Below the pieces are notes generated by a model, which was not told the DNA's origin, made no database searches, and saw nothing but the letters and a program-made list of their open reading frames with translations. The translations under genes were made by a program, and so were the position numbers. This document shows, piece after piece, positions 45,201 through 55,941 of a stretch of DNA of 64,000 nt (its first letter is position 1; each line of letters opens with the position of its first letter). Origin of the DNA: Rhyacophila brunnea (taxonomy: Eukaryota; Arthropoda; Insecta; Trichoptera; Rhyacophilidae); assembly GCA_022495005.1 (NCBI GenBank), contig JAGYXB010001604.1:1-64000 (forward strand), in the 5' to 3' direction.

Positions 45201-47936
45201 CTAATTTAAACAGTACCCCTGTGTAATATCTCCGCGAACCTAACCTCCATAGTTTTTGACATTTGCTCTGCCACAAACAATAACTGTACGTATATGGGCA
45301 CGTCTGTTGACAGTTCGACAGATTTGAATGGGGTAGTTAAACTGATCTGTGGTGTGTCCACTAACGTACAGTTATTATCTGTGCCATGTTCAACCTGCTA
45401 CGAAAACTGTTTGTCAGTGGCCGCCTAATGTGGTTAGTGCGATAATATTATATGTAACGCATAAAACCTAAGGACCAACTTATGCCATTATATATTTAGA
45501 TTAAACGTAATTTAGTATTTATGTGTCGTCTATTTTTTATACCATGCAGTTACTCGTCAATAGAATGCATGATTTTCGTAATTTCCGTTTGCATATCGAT
45601 TGGTAAAAATAATAAAAAGAAAATGGCTATATCGTCTTTATTTTGTAAAACTTTTTTGTAAACAAAAATTAATTTAAATTACTATAGGTAATTCTTTCTC
45701 TCTTCAAAATAAAACATTCGCGTGCCATGGAAAATCGTCTCGCATGTTATAGGTTCGCCATCATTGTACTAAATCATATGAAATAGTACAAAACTTCCAT
45801 TAATTTCAATTTCAAACCATCAGGACCAGATGCATAGATGTCATTGTCAAGTTGACTCACTTGATGGAATGGACATGACGGTGTATGCAATGTGTTTGTT
45901 TCTGCGTCGGACATGTCAAAACTGAAAATAGTAATTTACCTTTCTTTTCCTTTAATTAATATTATAATTCTTATAATTTCAGCTCGCAAGGCGACACTGA
46001 GAAAATGATATCTAAATACCAAATAATAAAGCAGTCAGAAGAGATGAAAGTACAACCAGAACTCTATGCTATCTTGAGACAGGAAGTCAGAATTATTTCG
46101 GCGGCCGGCCCAGCCGAAATTTATTTTCGCTTTATGTCACAGCAAACCGCCATGGATAAACTTTCCAAAGATTTGGAGACGTTTTTAAAAGGGACCGAAC
46201 CAAATATAGAAGCAACGTGGAACGTCGATGACACATGCGCTGCATTTTTAAATACAACTAAAACATGGCACCGAGCTACCATCAAGGAAGTTTTAAGAGA
46301 TATGGCATCTGTTAGGGTGTTCACTAAAGATACTGCGTTGATTGAGGTCGTTCCTGTTGAAAATCTGCGTGCACTGGAGGATAAAATTGCCAAAATTAAA
46401 GATGGCGCTGTAAAACGTTACCTGAGAGGTATTATGTTGAGTGACAGTAGTGACACCCAGTGGCGTAATTACATATTTTACATATTAAGTACATACGACA
46501 AGTTTTATATTACAGTTACTGGTCATATAGAAAATGAAAGTGTTCCGGTCGACTTGTGGGTCCAGCATGTCACTCCGGGAGATGCTGTCACTCCGTATAT
46601 GAAAAATTGGTTATGTATTAATGATAAAATAATTGAACGAGGATTGATTCCTTCTTTGATGGATGATTGGCTTCCTTCGGAACCGTTGCCGAGCAAAGAA
46701 TTCATTGGAATGCCGACATTTGTAACGCCGGATTTCATTATCTATCTACATGATACAGCGCTCAGTGCATCTCTGGAATTCGTGAATATGTCAATCACCC
46801 ATCGTTTTGAAGGCTCTAAGCCTTCCGTTGATAAGTTTTGGCAACGTGGTCAGCTGTGCATCGCAAAGTGGGAAGAGAACGGTAAGTACTACAGAGGAAG
46901 AATAAATGAAGTCTTACCCTACAACACCGCGGAAGTGATGTATGTCGATTACGGCAACACGGAACGGTGTGCGATTTCAGCTCTGCATAAAAATATCGTC
47001 ATGCATCATATCTTTGTGCATGCGACAAAGTGCCGGCTGACAGGACTGACTCCCGTTACAGGACTATGGTCGGAAAAAGCTCTCGATTTAATGCGCGAAC
47101 TGATCGTTGATCAGCAATGCTTCATAACGGTGCAGGGAGAAGCTGTCGACGGCATCGTACCTATAAAACTTAAAGTGGAAAGTAATTGCGATATAGGCGA
47201 AACTTTGGTATCTCTAGGATATGCAACGTATGATAGAATTCCGGAAGAAATAGAAATTTTAAAATGTAAAGAAGAAGTAATTATTGATGACAAGGATAAC
47301 GATGACATACAACAATTCGTTACTTACCCCATCATACAGCTCCCGGCGAATTGTCACTTTTACGATTGTAATGTTCTCGATTGTAATGTTCTCAGCAAAG
47401 ATTGTGTGTTGACGGTTAGAATACTCTACAGCGAAGAGCAGATGGAATCTCATAAGCTCCGCATGGACGAAATTGACGACGAGATGCAGTCGATGGCAGA
47501 CAGACAGCCCGTGGAGAAATCTATCTTAGAAGGGAAACCTTGCATAGCCCAATTTTCACTCGATAATCTCTGGTACCGGGCCAAGATACTTCAATACGAT
47601 CCTGTCGATAAGAAGATAAGAGTCAACTATGTGGATTACGGAGACAGCGAAATAATCGCCGCCAAGAATGTCAGAGAGATCAGACCGGATTGGCTGAGAA
47701 TGCCCACGCAAGTCATTTACGCAAAGCTGAACGGCATTTCGGTAGCAGATGCGGTGGACCTTGGGGATTTGAATCGAAACTTAAGGAAAATATGCAGGAG
47801 CCCGCTGTTCGTGCGGATCATCGCGTTTGACGAGGACAACAGTTTGTTCATTGTAGATTTAATCAAAGACATCTCCGAACCGAAGCTTGCTTATCAAAAT
47901 CTCATTGACAGCCGCATGTTGGTCACTGATGAATGA
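42220..47936 (+). CDS. MYND and triple-Tudor protein, probable piRNA-pathway factor
   Basis: Exons: 42220-42361 (acceptor 'ttttcttatgcag'; ATG is its first codon; donor 'gtaatt'), 43748-43843 (acceptor 'tttgtttcccag', donor 'gtaagt') and 45983-47936 (acceptor 'ataatttcag', stop TGA). Phases agree (2, 2), giving about 730 residues once the exon-1 frameshift is allowed for. Exon 1 encodes a MYND-like finger (LCQLCKNPAVL then CPVVYCSNDC and GSHRIFC), read in two frames with the shift at 42285-42288. In the part from 46005, Tudor cores lie at residues about 70-122 (degenerate, FTKDT where VDYG is usual), 276-330 (YYRG, MYVDYGNTE) and 506-560 (LWYRAKI, NYVDYGDSE), each with SN-like flanks. The last two keep aromatic-cage residues for methyl-arginine ligands. 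MYND plus repeated Tudor is the layout of TDRD1 and insect Veneno-type proteins, which scaffold PIWI proteins in germ granules. The exact orthologue is not assigned; a non-coding first exon may lie upstream. Confidence 0.85.
43562..43615. repeat. G12 run and 'cagtggcgtaactag' repeat end
   Basis: Twelve consecutive G at 43562-43573 are followed by 'gtttgacacccgcccta' and 'gttacgccactgc'. The inverse reading CAGTGGCGTAACTAGG is a common kind of DNA-transposon terminus in insects. Only one end was found. It lies in the first coding intron of the Tudor gene. Confidence 0.45.
44214..45427. mobile_element. 1.2-kb TIR element in the Tudor-gene intron
   Basis: Ends TAGGCGGCCACAGACGTACA and, reverse-complemented, TAGGCGGCCACTGACAAACA stay similar for about 45 bp (CAGTTTT, CAGGTTGAACATG). 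Subterminal 'acgtacagtt' or 'gacggacagtttt' repeats occur several times near both ends. Flanks are ..AAT and AAT.. next to AGGCGGCC, so a 3-bp duplication is possible. The AT-rich interior has no transposase. Superfamily unassigned. Confidence 0.75.
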
Positions 47937-47983
47937 CACATGAGGCCGAAAAATGTGATATGAGAGTTTTGGTCAATGTTTGA

Positions 47984-49458
47984 GCATTCAGCATTTGACT
48001 ATTGTTCCTTCATTGTATTTAGCTCATATTTATCTTATAGTATGTTATATCATTTATCTATAGCTATAATAATTGTATATTATTATTAGTCACTTATTTC
48101 CAATATTCGCTACATAAGTATAACTTTTGATTTTTTTTAAGATTTAAGATACTTTTCATTCAATTTTGTTATAGGAAGTTTTGCGTTATCTTTTCATTTG
48201 TTTCTAGTTGGTAATTATTCCTCTGTTTATTTACTTATAGTAAAACCTTGTGACCACGGATAATTCTAAATTCGCATTCAGCATTTGACTATTGTTCCTT
48301 CATAGTATTTGGCTCATATTTACCTTATAATATGTTGTATCATTTATCTATAGCTATAATGTTGTTATATAGCTGTAATATTGTTGGTCACTTATTTCCA
48401 ATATTCGCTACATAAGTTTAACTTTTAATTTTTTTTAAGATATAAGATACTTTTCATTCAGTTTTGTTATAGGAAGCTTTGCGTTATCTTTTCATTTGTT
48501 TCTAGTTGGTAATTATTCCTCTGTTTATTTACTTATAGTAAAACCTTGTGACCACGGATAATTCTAAATTCGCATTCAGCATTTGACTATTGTTCCTTCA
48601 TAGTATTTGGCTCATATTTACCTTATAATATGTTGTATCATTTATCTATAGCTATAATGTTGTTATATAGCTGTAATATTGTTGGTCACTTATTTCCAAT
48701 ATTCGCTACATAAGTTTAACTTTTAATTTTTTTTAAGATATAAGATACTTTTCATTCAGTTTTGTTATAGGAAGCTTTGCGTTATCTTTTCATTTGTTTC
48801 TAGTTGGTAATTATTCCTCTGTTTATTTACTTATAGTAAAACCTTGTGACCACGGATAATTCTAAATTCGCATTCAGCATTTGACTATTGTTCCTTCATA
48901 GTATTTGGCTCATATTTACCTTATAATATGTTGTATCATTTATCTATAGCTATAATGTTGTTATATAGCTGTAATATTGTTGGTCACTTATTTCCAATAT
49001 TCGCTACATAAGTTTAACTTTTAATTTTTTTTAAGATATAAGATACTTTTCATTCAGTTTTGTTATAGGAAGTTTTGCGTTATCTTTTCATTTGTTTCTA
49101 GTTGGTAATTATTCCTCTGTTTATTTACTTATAGTAAAACTTTGTGAACACGGATAATTCTGAATTCGCATTCAGCATTTGACTATTGTTCCTTCATAGT
49201 ATTTAGCTCATATTTATCTTATAATATGTTGTATCATTTATCTATAGCTATGATGTTGTTATATAGCTGTAATATTGTTGGTCACTTATTTCCAATATTC
49301 GCTACATAAGTTTAACTTTTAATTTTTTTAAGATACTTTTCATTTAGTTTTGTTATAGGAAGTTTTGCGTTATCTTTCATTTGTTTCTAGTTGGTAATTA
49401 TTCATCTGTCTGTTTATTTACTTATAGTAAAACCTCGTTAATAAGGACACGGATAATT
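47984..49458. repeat. Five-unit ~298-bp tandem array
   Basis: Units start with GCATTCAGCATTTGACTATT at 47984, 48274, 48572, 48870 and 49168 (spacings 290, 298, 298, 298). Units 2-4 are almost identical; units 1 and 5 differ more. Each unit ends with 'tagtaaaacc..' and 'cacggataattc', the left end of the Tigger-like MITE that is complete only after the last unit. The first unit begins 47 bp after the Tudor-gene stop, so the array is in its 3' UTR or just beyond. Confidence 0.95.
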
Positions 49459-49880
49459 CGAAATTTTCGCAAAAAAAAGTCCCTTGAACATACATTATTT
49501 TCATATATGTAACACCATACCTTTAATTCGAATTTCGTAATTTGAAATGATTTCAGAGCCTGGCATACAAAAATATTCAACAAATCGTAATAAAGTACAC
49601 TATTTCATGAGCCAGTCATTGAAGATTGTGATGGATTTTTCTTATAACATCATAAATTACTTATTTTTAAGAAGGTAATATAAATAATCCTGACATTTTA
49701 TGACCCATTAACACACACGGAAATATTGTAGGCACATCTATGATCGTAAACAAAATTAATGAAAATCAAAAAAAAAAAAAAATGTTTTCAAAATTTTTAT
49801 ATTTTTCCCTCATTTCATATTTCGTGTGAATTTTTTTCATTTTTCAGTCCCGTGGAATTCGTATTAACGAGGTTTTACTG
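49425..49880. mobile_element. Tigger-like MITE at the end of the tandem array
   Basis: Ends TAGTAAAACCTCGTTAAT and, reverse-complemented, CAGTAAAACCTCGTTAAT are bounded by TA (49423-49424, 49881-49882). 456 bp, with an A13 run near 49770 and no ORF. Its first ~45 bp are repeated in every unit of the array to its left. Confidence 0.75.
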
Positions 49881-49882
49881 TA

Positions 49883-52423
49883 CTACTATAACGAAGGTCT
49901 CAATAGAAATGTCTTTATAAATAAAAATGTCATGTCAAAAAAATCAATTTGTTTCTTATTTTAGTTTATTTAAGTATTCACACAGGGGGGGGATAGGAAT
50001 CTGGACCCTTCCTTCCAGGACGGCGATTCCTGAATGAAGCAGTGCAAAACTCGTCACCGAACCGCTTCAATTGAAGCTCGTAAAATTTTTAGTTTTACAG
50101 GAGATATTTGGTGTACAGAGCTTCGCGTGAAACGGGTAAACGGCATATAAGTGCGAGTGAGAAAGCATTCAACATGCTTATACCTCATGTCCATGCGTTA
50201 GAGTAAGCTAGAAAGTAAACACGTCAAACGGCACTATTGTCAAATTAAATAACATTTTTATCCATTTTGGTAATGACTTCATATTTAATCAGTACTTACC
50301 GTTAACGTTGCATGATTAAATCATTCATTGTTGAAGTACGTAACCAATTAATCTTTAAACACGCTAGTTACGTCTCCAATATAACAATATTACAACAAGA
50401 ACACGGAATTTCCGTTGTATTTTGCAAACAAACATGTGTGTTTCTGTATTACAAAATCACAATAAATACATCCTTAAATGAGAATTGAAACACGAAATAA
50501 TAATTTTAGCGGTAATAAGTGGTAAATGTAAAACAATTGATCAACAGCTTTCTCCAATATTATATACGATACAAAATCTGACGTTTATTATGTCAAACGG
50601 AGAGTTGCGAGCGCCCCTACCGTGAAAGCATGTGTACTACCAAAGCCTGGCCTAGTGACACCCAGCGGTTGACTTTTAATATGCTACAGTTTAAGCAAGT
50701 TGTGTAAAGTTTGCGCAACTGGTCACTTGTGCTTCAGTCGTGAATTGACCTCCTGGAATGAAAATAAGTGCAAATAATATAGATGGCTGGGATATTACTT
50801 CTACGTCAGGACCTTGACGTATCCCATAGTTCAAGCTATCTTAGGATGTTGGGGTGAACTCACAAATCGTTATTTAAATTTTGCAAAAATTGGTACTATA
50901 AGGGAGCAAGCAGAATAAGTTCCAGTTTTGCAATTTTTCCCTTATTCACTTTTTGTTTTATTTTATAATTAAGGGGACGCTCTACAGAATCGGCCTTGAG
51001 AATTGAAAATATGATTTTTTTACAGGTGGTCCTTAATAACGGGTCTACTAGTTAATATAAAAAGGTTGCCGCCAATGTTTGTCTCAATAAACTCTCTCCA
51101 AGTGAAGCTATGGGGTGACCAAAAAATAGTACTTTCTAATAAATGTTACTAAATTCAATATGTTTATCAGTTCTTTGGTGGAAAGTATTGCAACTGATAT
51201 GATGGATATGATAACTTTTTTGATTATGTATTGGCCACGATATAAACTTAATAATATATTAATAACCTTTTAACCTGAAATTATCCGAGAACTAAACATA
51301 CGAAGGATGTTGACATACATATTTACCTACATTTTTATTTCATGTGCTATCCAAAAAACATCACTAATGAATAGTGTTTATTTGTAATGTTTAGGACCTA
51401 CGTATTAAAAATAATAGGTATTGTTTAATTCTAATGCATATTTTTTAAAATGTAGAATTTAGTGTCTGCCTATTATAAAAAGAAAGTGACTTCTTATTGC
51501 CTGCGCAACTTCACTTTTATACTAGTGAAACAAGTGGTAGGTATGTCGATACTCAGCAAATAATTATTCTTAACCCGACAATTAACTATAATTCAAGTGG
51601 ATGTATTAATAAATACAAAAAATCGCTAAACGTACAATCAATACCATTAATTTGACTTCTAACAGCATTTGAAAAACACTATTTTAGAGTATTACACTGT
51701 CTTTAACCTTAGCGATAGGTAGAGGGACCTGCCAAAGATCCTGGCCTGGGGCCCCACTTCTAGATGTAGTGTCCATGTTTTAGTGTATAAATTGTTGTAC
51801 GCGTGGTGTGCCGTGGGTGAGAAAAGGTGACAAATTAAAGATATTTTACAATATTTACTCAATTCATACAATATGTAGGTATTTGAATACATACTCATTA
51901 CATAATAATTTGGGAGGTCTGTGCACCCTTTCCTCCTATACAAGAGCTGTCCCTGCATCCAATCATTGAACTAGTTCATTTCAAATCACCCTGAAGATTA
52001 CATACGAAGGTACTAACTACCACTTGCAAATCCAGCTTTCATGATTGATATAGATGATTTATTATCCTTTCGGGATATTTGCAGCCCTGCTTACCTAAAA
52101 TCTCCTTCCTTCGAAAATCATTTGCTAAATTTGTTTCGCCGTAATTTAATACATGGCTCAATGGCATATGGTAATAGAATTCTTCAAACGCCCAAAATAG
52201 TTCTCTATAAGTAAAGGTGTCACACCAGTCTGAACGTTTTCAATATTATGGCATACCATCTTTCAGAAAAATAGGTGTTGTCTTTTTAAAAAAGATGAGA
52301 CGAAATGCCAAATTCTTTTTAAAACCTGAACATAATTACGCATTTGTCTAAATATAATTTGACGAGTAGGACATGTTGGACCATCCATTTAGTTGGAACA
52401 TAATTATATTTAATTATATTTTT
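49883..52423. other. Noncoding stretch
   Basis: No supported gene. 51690-51785 carries the dispersed repeat also seen at 1-110. An 8-G run lies near 49986. Confidence 0.4.
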
Positions 52424-52968
52424 GAAGTTATACTTCTTTTGGTGTGTTTGGGAAATCCGATCAAGAGTGTATTTTTGGTGTGTGACATGTAACACATAAT
52501 TTATTTTTTCACATGAAAAAAACGGACTCGAATGGATTCGAAGCACCGATTGTTCAGTTATCAGCCGAACGCACTACTTTTACGCCACAGTATGATACTG
52601 CATCGTGACGATTATACAGTATAATATTATAGTTTAGAATTGTTCCATTGCCTAGGCAGCGAATTTATTATTGTCGGCCATTTACAATTCCTTATGTAAA
52701 CAAACTATTAAAACTCATAGTGGCAGTTGTTACTTTAAAAATAAAAACAACGATAAATAATTATATAATTTAGTAATATAAGTTAAAAGTGTATAGAAAT
52801 AAACCAACGGCGCGTTCCAATAAGCGGTCCTTTTTCTTGAGTGTGTAATTTAACAAGATAATTAAGAGCTAATCAAAGAATCTAGTTAATCACAAGTTTT
52901 GTTTTTGTTTTGTTACGCCAAAGAAGTATAACTTCTAATGCGCGTACATAAGTACACACACCGATTTT
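52424..52968 (-). mobile_element. Inverted-repeat element with internal tRNA-like segment, copy B
   Basis: Reverse complement of 24956-25500. The outer motif AAGTTATACTTCTTT is present at both ends. On the minus strand the tRNA-like part at about 52606-52542 reads GTGGCGTAAAAGTAGTGCG, stem TTCGG/CTGAA around CTGATAA, and GCTTCGAATCC. Conserved blocks shared with copy A include 'ttcgctgcctaggca', 'aacaaaacaaaac' and 'gtgaaaaaataaattatgtg'. Homology passes the inverted repeat on one side (to 'aaatcggtgtgtg'), so the true terminus is uncertain. Confidence 0.7.
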
Positions 52969-53468
52969 TTTTTACACTACCACCATATGAGTGAATGAAT
53001 AGAATGCGGAAGAGATAGGGAATAATGTTACAAATATACAGGTAAATCATATCATCATTCGCGGTAATACAGTCTGGGGTGGACTCTGGTCTCCTCAAGT
53101 CGTTTTCCCCAGGCCGTCTATTCATGATGACGAGAAGGGGGTGTTTAGAGACAAATGAAGTGAGCAGGGAATTGATGAATTTGATGATACAAATTAAAGA
53201 GTAGATAGATAGGTACATAATACTAGGTTTTTATTCGATATTAACCCATTGGAGACAGATTTATTTGCAAAAAAATTTGGATCGCTTGCTGCAGAATTTT
53301 TTCATTGTGTTTTGTGTACCTTTTTCCTCGAGGATCTGGCTTATAGACACGTGGCATTTTATCTAGTATAATTTAATGAGAGGTTCTGGAAAAGAATACA
53401 AAAAAAAATGATTAATAAACAATCATTGTTATTTAAATATAAATTTTTCAAAATATAGTGTAATCACC
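52969..53468. other. Noncoding stretch
   Basis: Includes 'ttaacccattggagacagat' at about 53242, recurring from about 2659. No gene supported. Confidence 0.4.
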
Positions 53469-53570
53469 GTCTCTATTTCCCCACCGTTGTCTCTATTAAC
53501 CCTGAAGGAGGTCTCTATTCACCCCCATTGGGTCTCTATTCACCCCCTTCCCGGTCTCCATTAACCCTGA
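53469..53570. repeat. ~21-bp minisatellite, five units
   Basis: Units beginning GTCTCTATT (last one GTCTCCATT) start at 53469, 53489, 53511, 53532 and 53553, followed by CACCCCC or AACCCTG. Pyrimidine-rich, strand-asymmetric and not coding. Confidence 0.85.
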
Positions 53571-53784
53571 TATATTCAGAAATTGAGACGAATGAGAAAA
53601 AGATCCAAACATGCAACCAGAACGTTAAAATATAGTCTAAATATGCTTATGAATGTAGGAAATGAACTTATACACCAAAAAAAGTTAAAACGGGGTAAAG
53701 AAACGTACACCAACCAAGACAATTGACATTGTTTTGACATTTTTTTCAAGTTACTAATAACAGTAGACTAATCTACTGTACGAA

Positions 53785-53915
53785 AACATGTTGGCTACGT
53801 GTTATGACTGTGAACTAACATGCTACGCGCATTTTTAACCTCATCTCCATTATGAACTAACAAGCTCCTCCCATTTAGTAAACAACAGCGTCTGGAATCG
53901 TAGCCAAGAAGAAGT
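53785..53915 (-). repeat. Diverged inverted relative of the 27.9-kb direct repeat
   Basis: On the minus strand 'tgggaggagcttgttagttc' and 'gttagttcacagtcataaca' match units at 27839-27975, again as two successive units. Confidence 0.6.
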
Positions 53916-54019
53916 TTTCGTCTTGACATATTGATTCGCCCTTTCTCGTTTCAAATTGAATTATAAAAAATTCTTAAATCAAATATAACTATCCGTGTTA
54001 TTTATAAATAATATAGTCC

Positions 54020-55438
54020 AGTGCTGCCAACCGTACTATAATTATATCTAGTATTTATACTATAATTTTGGTCCGCGTATACTATATACCAGGGGTCGGC
54101 AAACTCTTGAACCAAAAGAGCCAAATATGAGTGGCACAACGGTTAAAAAAGGTTTCGAGAGCCATACGTATATTTTTTATAAATATGATTTATTTAAATG
54201 AATTAATTACATTTTATAATTGTTTATTTATTAAGTGAAGAAGATTTCCTGGATAAAACTAACGTAAATACTTAATATTATATGATTTTATTGTTGAAAT
54301 TATAAATATATTTTTTACAAAATATGAATTACATACAATTTTTACGCATTCCTTAAAACTAATGTGAACAATGACCTTCCGTGCATTTCTTTGGAGAGTG
54401 TGTATGTTTGGTACGTAACTTGTAGTTTTTAATTTCAGGCGCGACTCCAAAAAATTTTCATCGGTTATTTGCCTTCTCTAAATGCTATTTATATTGTTAA
54501 TGTTTGACAATGATTATTCACATACGTATTATCATGTAGACTCGAATATGAGTTCGGAAAGCTATTCCATAATATGTATTAAAAATCGTAGCATCTACTT
54601 TATGTTGGTCTTTTAGACCGCCCCAATTGTGTTAAATTGCATTTTTCTCTCTCCAAATCTTCAATTTTGGTGGCAAGACTTAAAAATTTTGAGCTCCATA
54701 ACTATTTAAATCCACCAATAAAATTGTATTTCAAAAGTGCTAGTGTCAATATCAAATGGAGAAAAATTTGATTTGTCGACTTTTGCAATGGGCGGATTTA
54801 AAACAACAACAATCATACCTTTTTGCATCAACCATCAAGGAGGAAAAATTAGGCTCGCGATAATGTCATTATATAATATAATAAGTGTACAAATCAATGA
54901 CAAAAAATAAAAAATTGTGAATTTTGCAAAAGTTTTTGTTTTGGCAAAGAGCCGCCCACCAATACCCAAAGAGCCACATGCGGCTCGCGAGCCGTGGTTT
55001 GCCGACCACTGCTATATACGATATAAAACAGGTATAGTACGCCCGAAATACTATAATTTCGAATATCGTACTATAATTTAATATAAAAGTACTATAATTT
55101 CGCATTTTCCATGTCGCAATCGAGTTGTCTTTGAAAATTTGGAAATCTGCGGCCCGCGGCGAAATTTTCTTCCCCTAAAAAAACGAGCTGACCATGAAAA
55201 ATCGGGAACCTGCGGCCCGTGGCGAAATGTTTTTCCTAAAAAAAACGAGCCGACTATGAAAAATTGGGGCGGTGAAATATTTACACATTCTACTAAATTC
55301 TACGTAATTTTTTTTTCTGAGAAACAAAAAACCTATACATTTTCAACAGATGACAACGCGTACTATATTTTATCCCCAAATACTATAATTTTGGAGGCTT
55401 TGTACTATAATTCCACTTTCAAAATATGGCAACACTGA
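54020..55438. mobile_element. 'tactataattt' element, near-complete copy split by a hAT
   Basis: Ends CAGTGCTGCCAACCGTACTA and, reverse-complemented, CAGTGTTGCCATATTTTGAA. Internal 'tactataattt' strings recur at least eight times, including 'aatactataattttggagg'. The nested hAT (54090-55011) splits it at 'ctatatac'; the paralogue at 30199-30250 shows the unsplit site. No ORF fits a transposase. Confidence 0.7.
54090..55011. mobile_element. hAT element, 922 bp, nested
   Basis: Ends CAGGGGTCGGCAAAC and, reverse-complemented, CAGTGGTCGGCAAAC are bounded by the exact 8-bp duplication CTATATAC (54082-54089, 55012-55019). Subterminal 'gagccaaatatgagtgg' / 'gagccacatgcggctcgcga' is the 'GAGCC' style seen in many hAT families. 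A short minus-strand frame at 54259-54450 could be a transposase tail relic, but this is weak. Confidence 0.85.
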
Positions 55439-55941
55439 TTTCAAGCAATCACGGATCTGATTTTGACAGCTGAAATGTGGACCACTCGTTGCTTGTGAAA
55501 AAAGTTAGGTTCAGGCTTTCTTAATCTAAAGATGGCGGTGGATAGGTAGGTACGTACCTAGGTAGGTATATTATTAATTATAGTCATGTACCTACACATG
55601 ATCTGCTTATCCTAAGAGACGTCGATGCTTACCTGTTGTGATTAATAATTTAGACACTTTTTTATTTTTTGTGGCAATTTTAATTTAATGCAATCAGACT
55701 ACTAAATTTGTCTTATTTGTAATTTTGTTATGCTACCTAATAAGTTGTTTTTAAACAATCCTCTCTTTTGCTAATATTAAACATCAATAGATTATAATTT
55801 TAGTCTATTGTTTCGAATCTTGACAGCCAGTGCGATTGCCCATAGATAAAATACGATCGACTACAAACACAAACGTCAAACCGTGGGTCGTGAAGGATCG
55901 TTTAATAATTTACGTGCGTAATAAATAAATTTCCTCACAAG
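55439..55941. promoter_or_regulatory. Upstream region of the 163-residue gene
   Basis: No other gene fits between the repeat and the first exon. 55855-55940 is locally GC-richer ('acgtcaaaccgtgggtcg', 'tttacgtgcgtaa') and is the likely promoter/5' UTR. 'gtaggtacgtacctaggtag' near 55547-55567 is a short palindromic repeat. No TATA box can be assigned with confidence. Confidence 0.3.

Noticed and set aside
46121..47453. Minus-strand ORFs across the Tudor exon
   Set aside because: They are antisense shadows of the 643-codon Tudor frame.
53241..53265. Shared 'ttaacccattgRagacagat' string as a transposon end
   Set aside because: Only ~25 bp are shared between the two places and no inverted partner or duplication was found.
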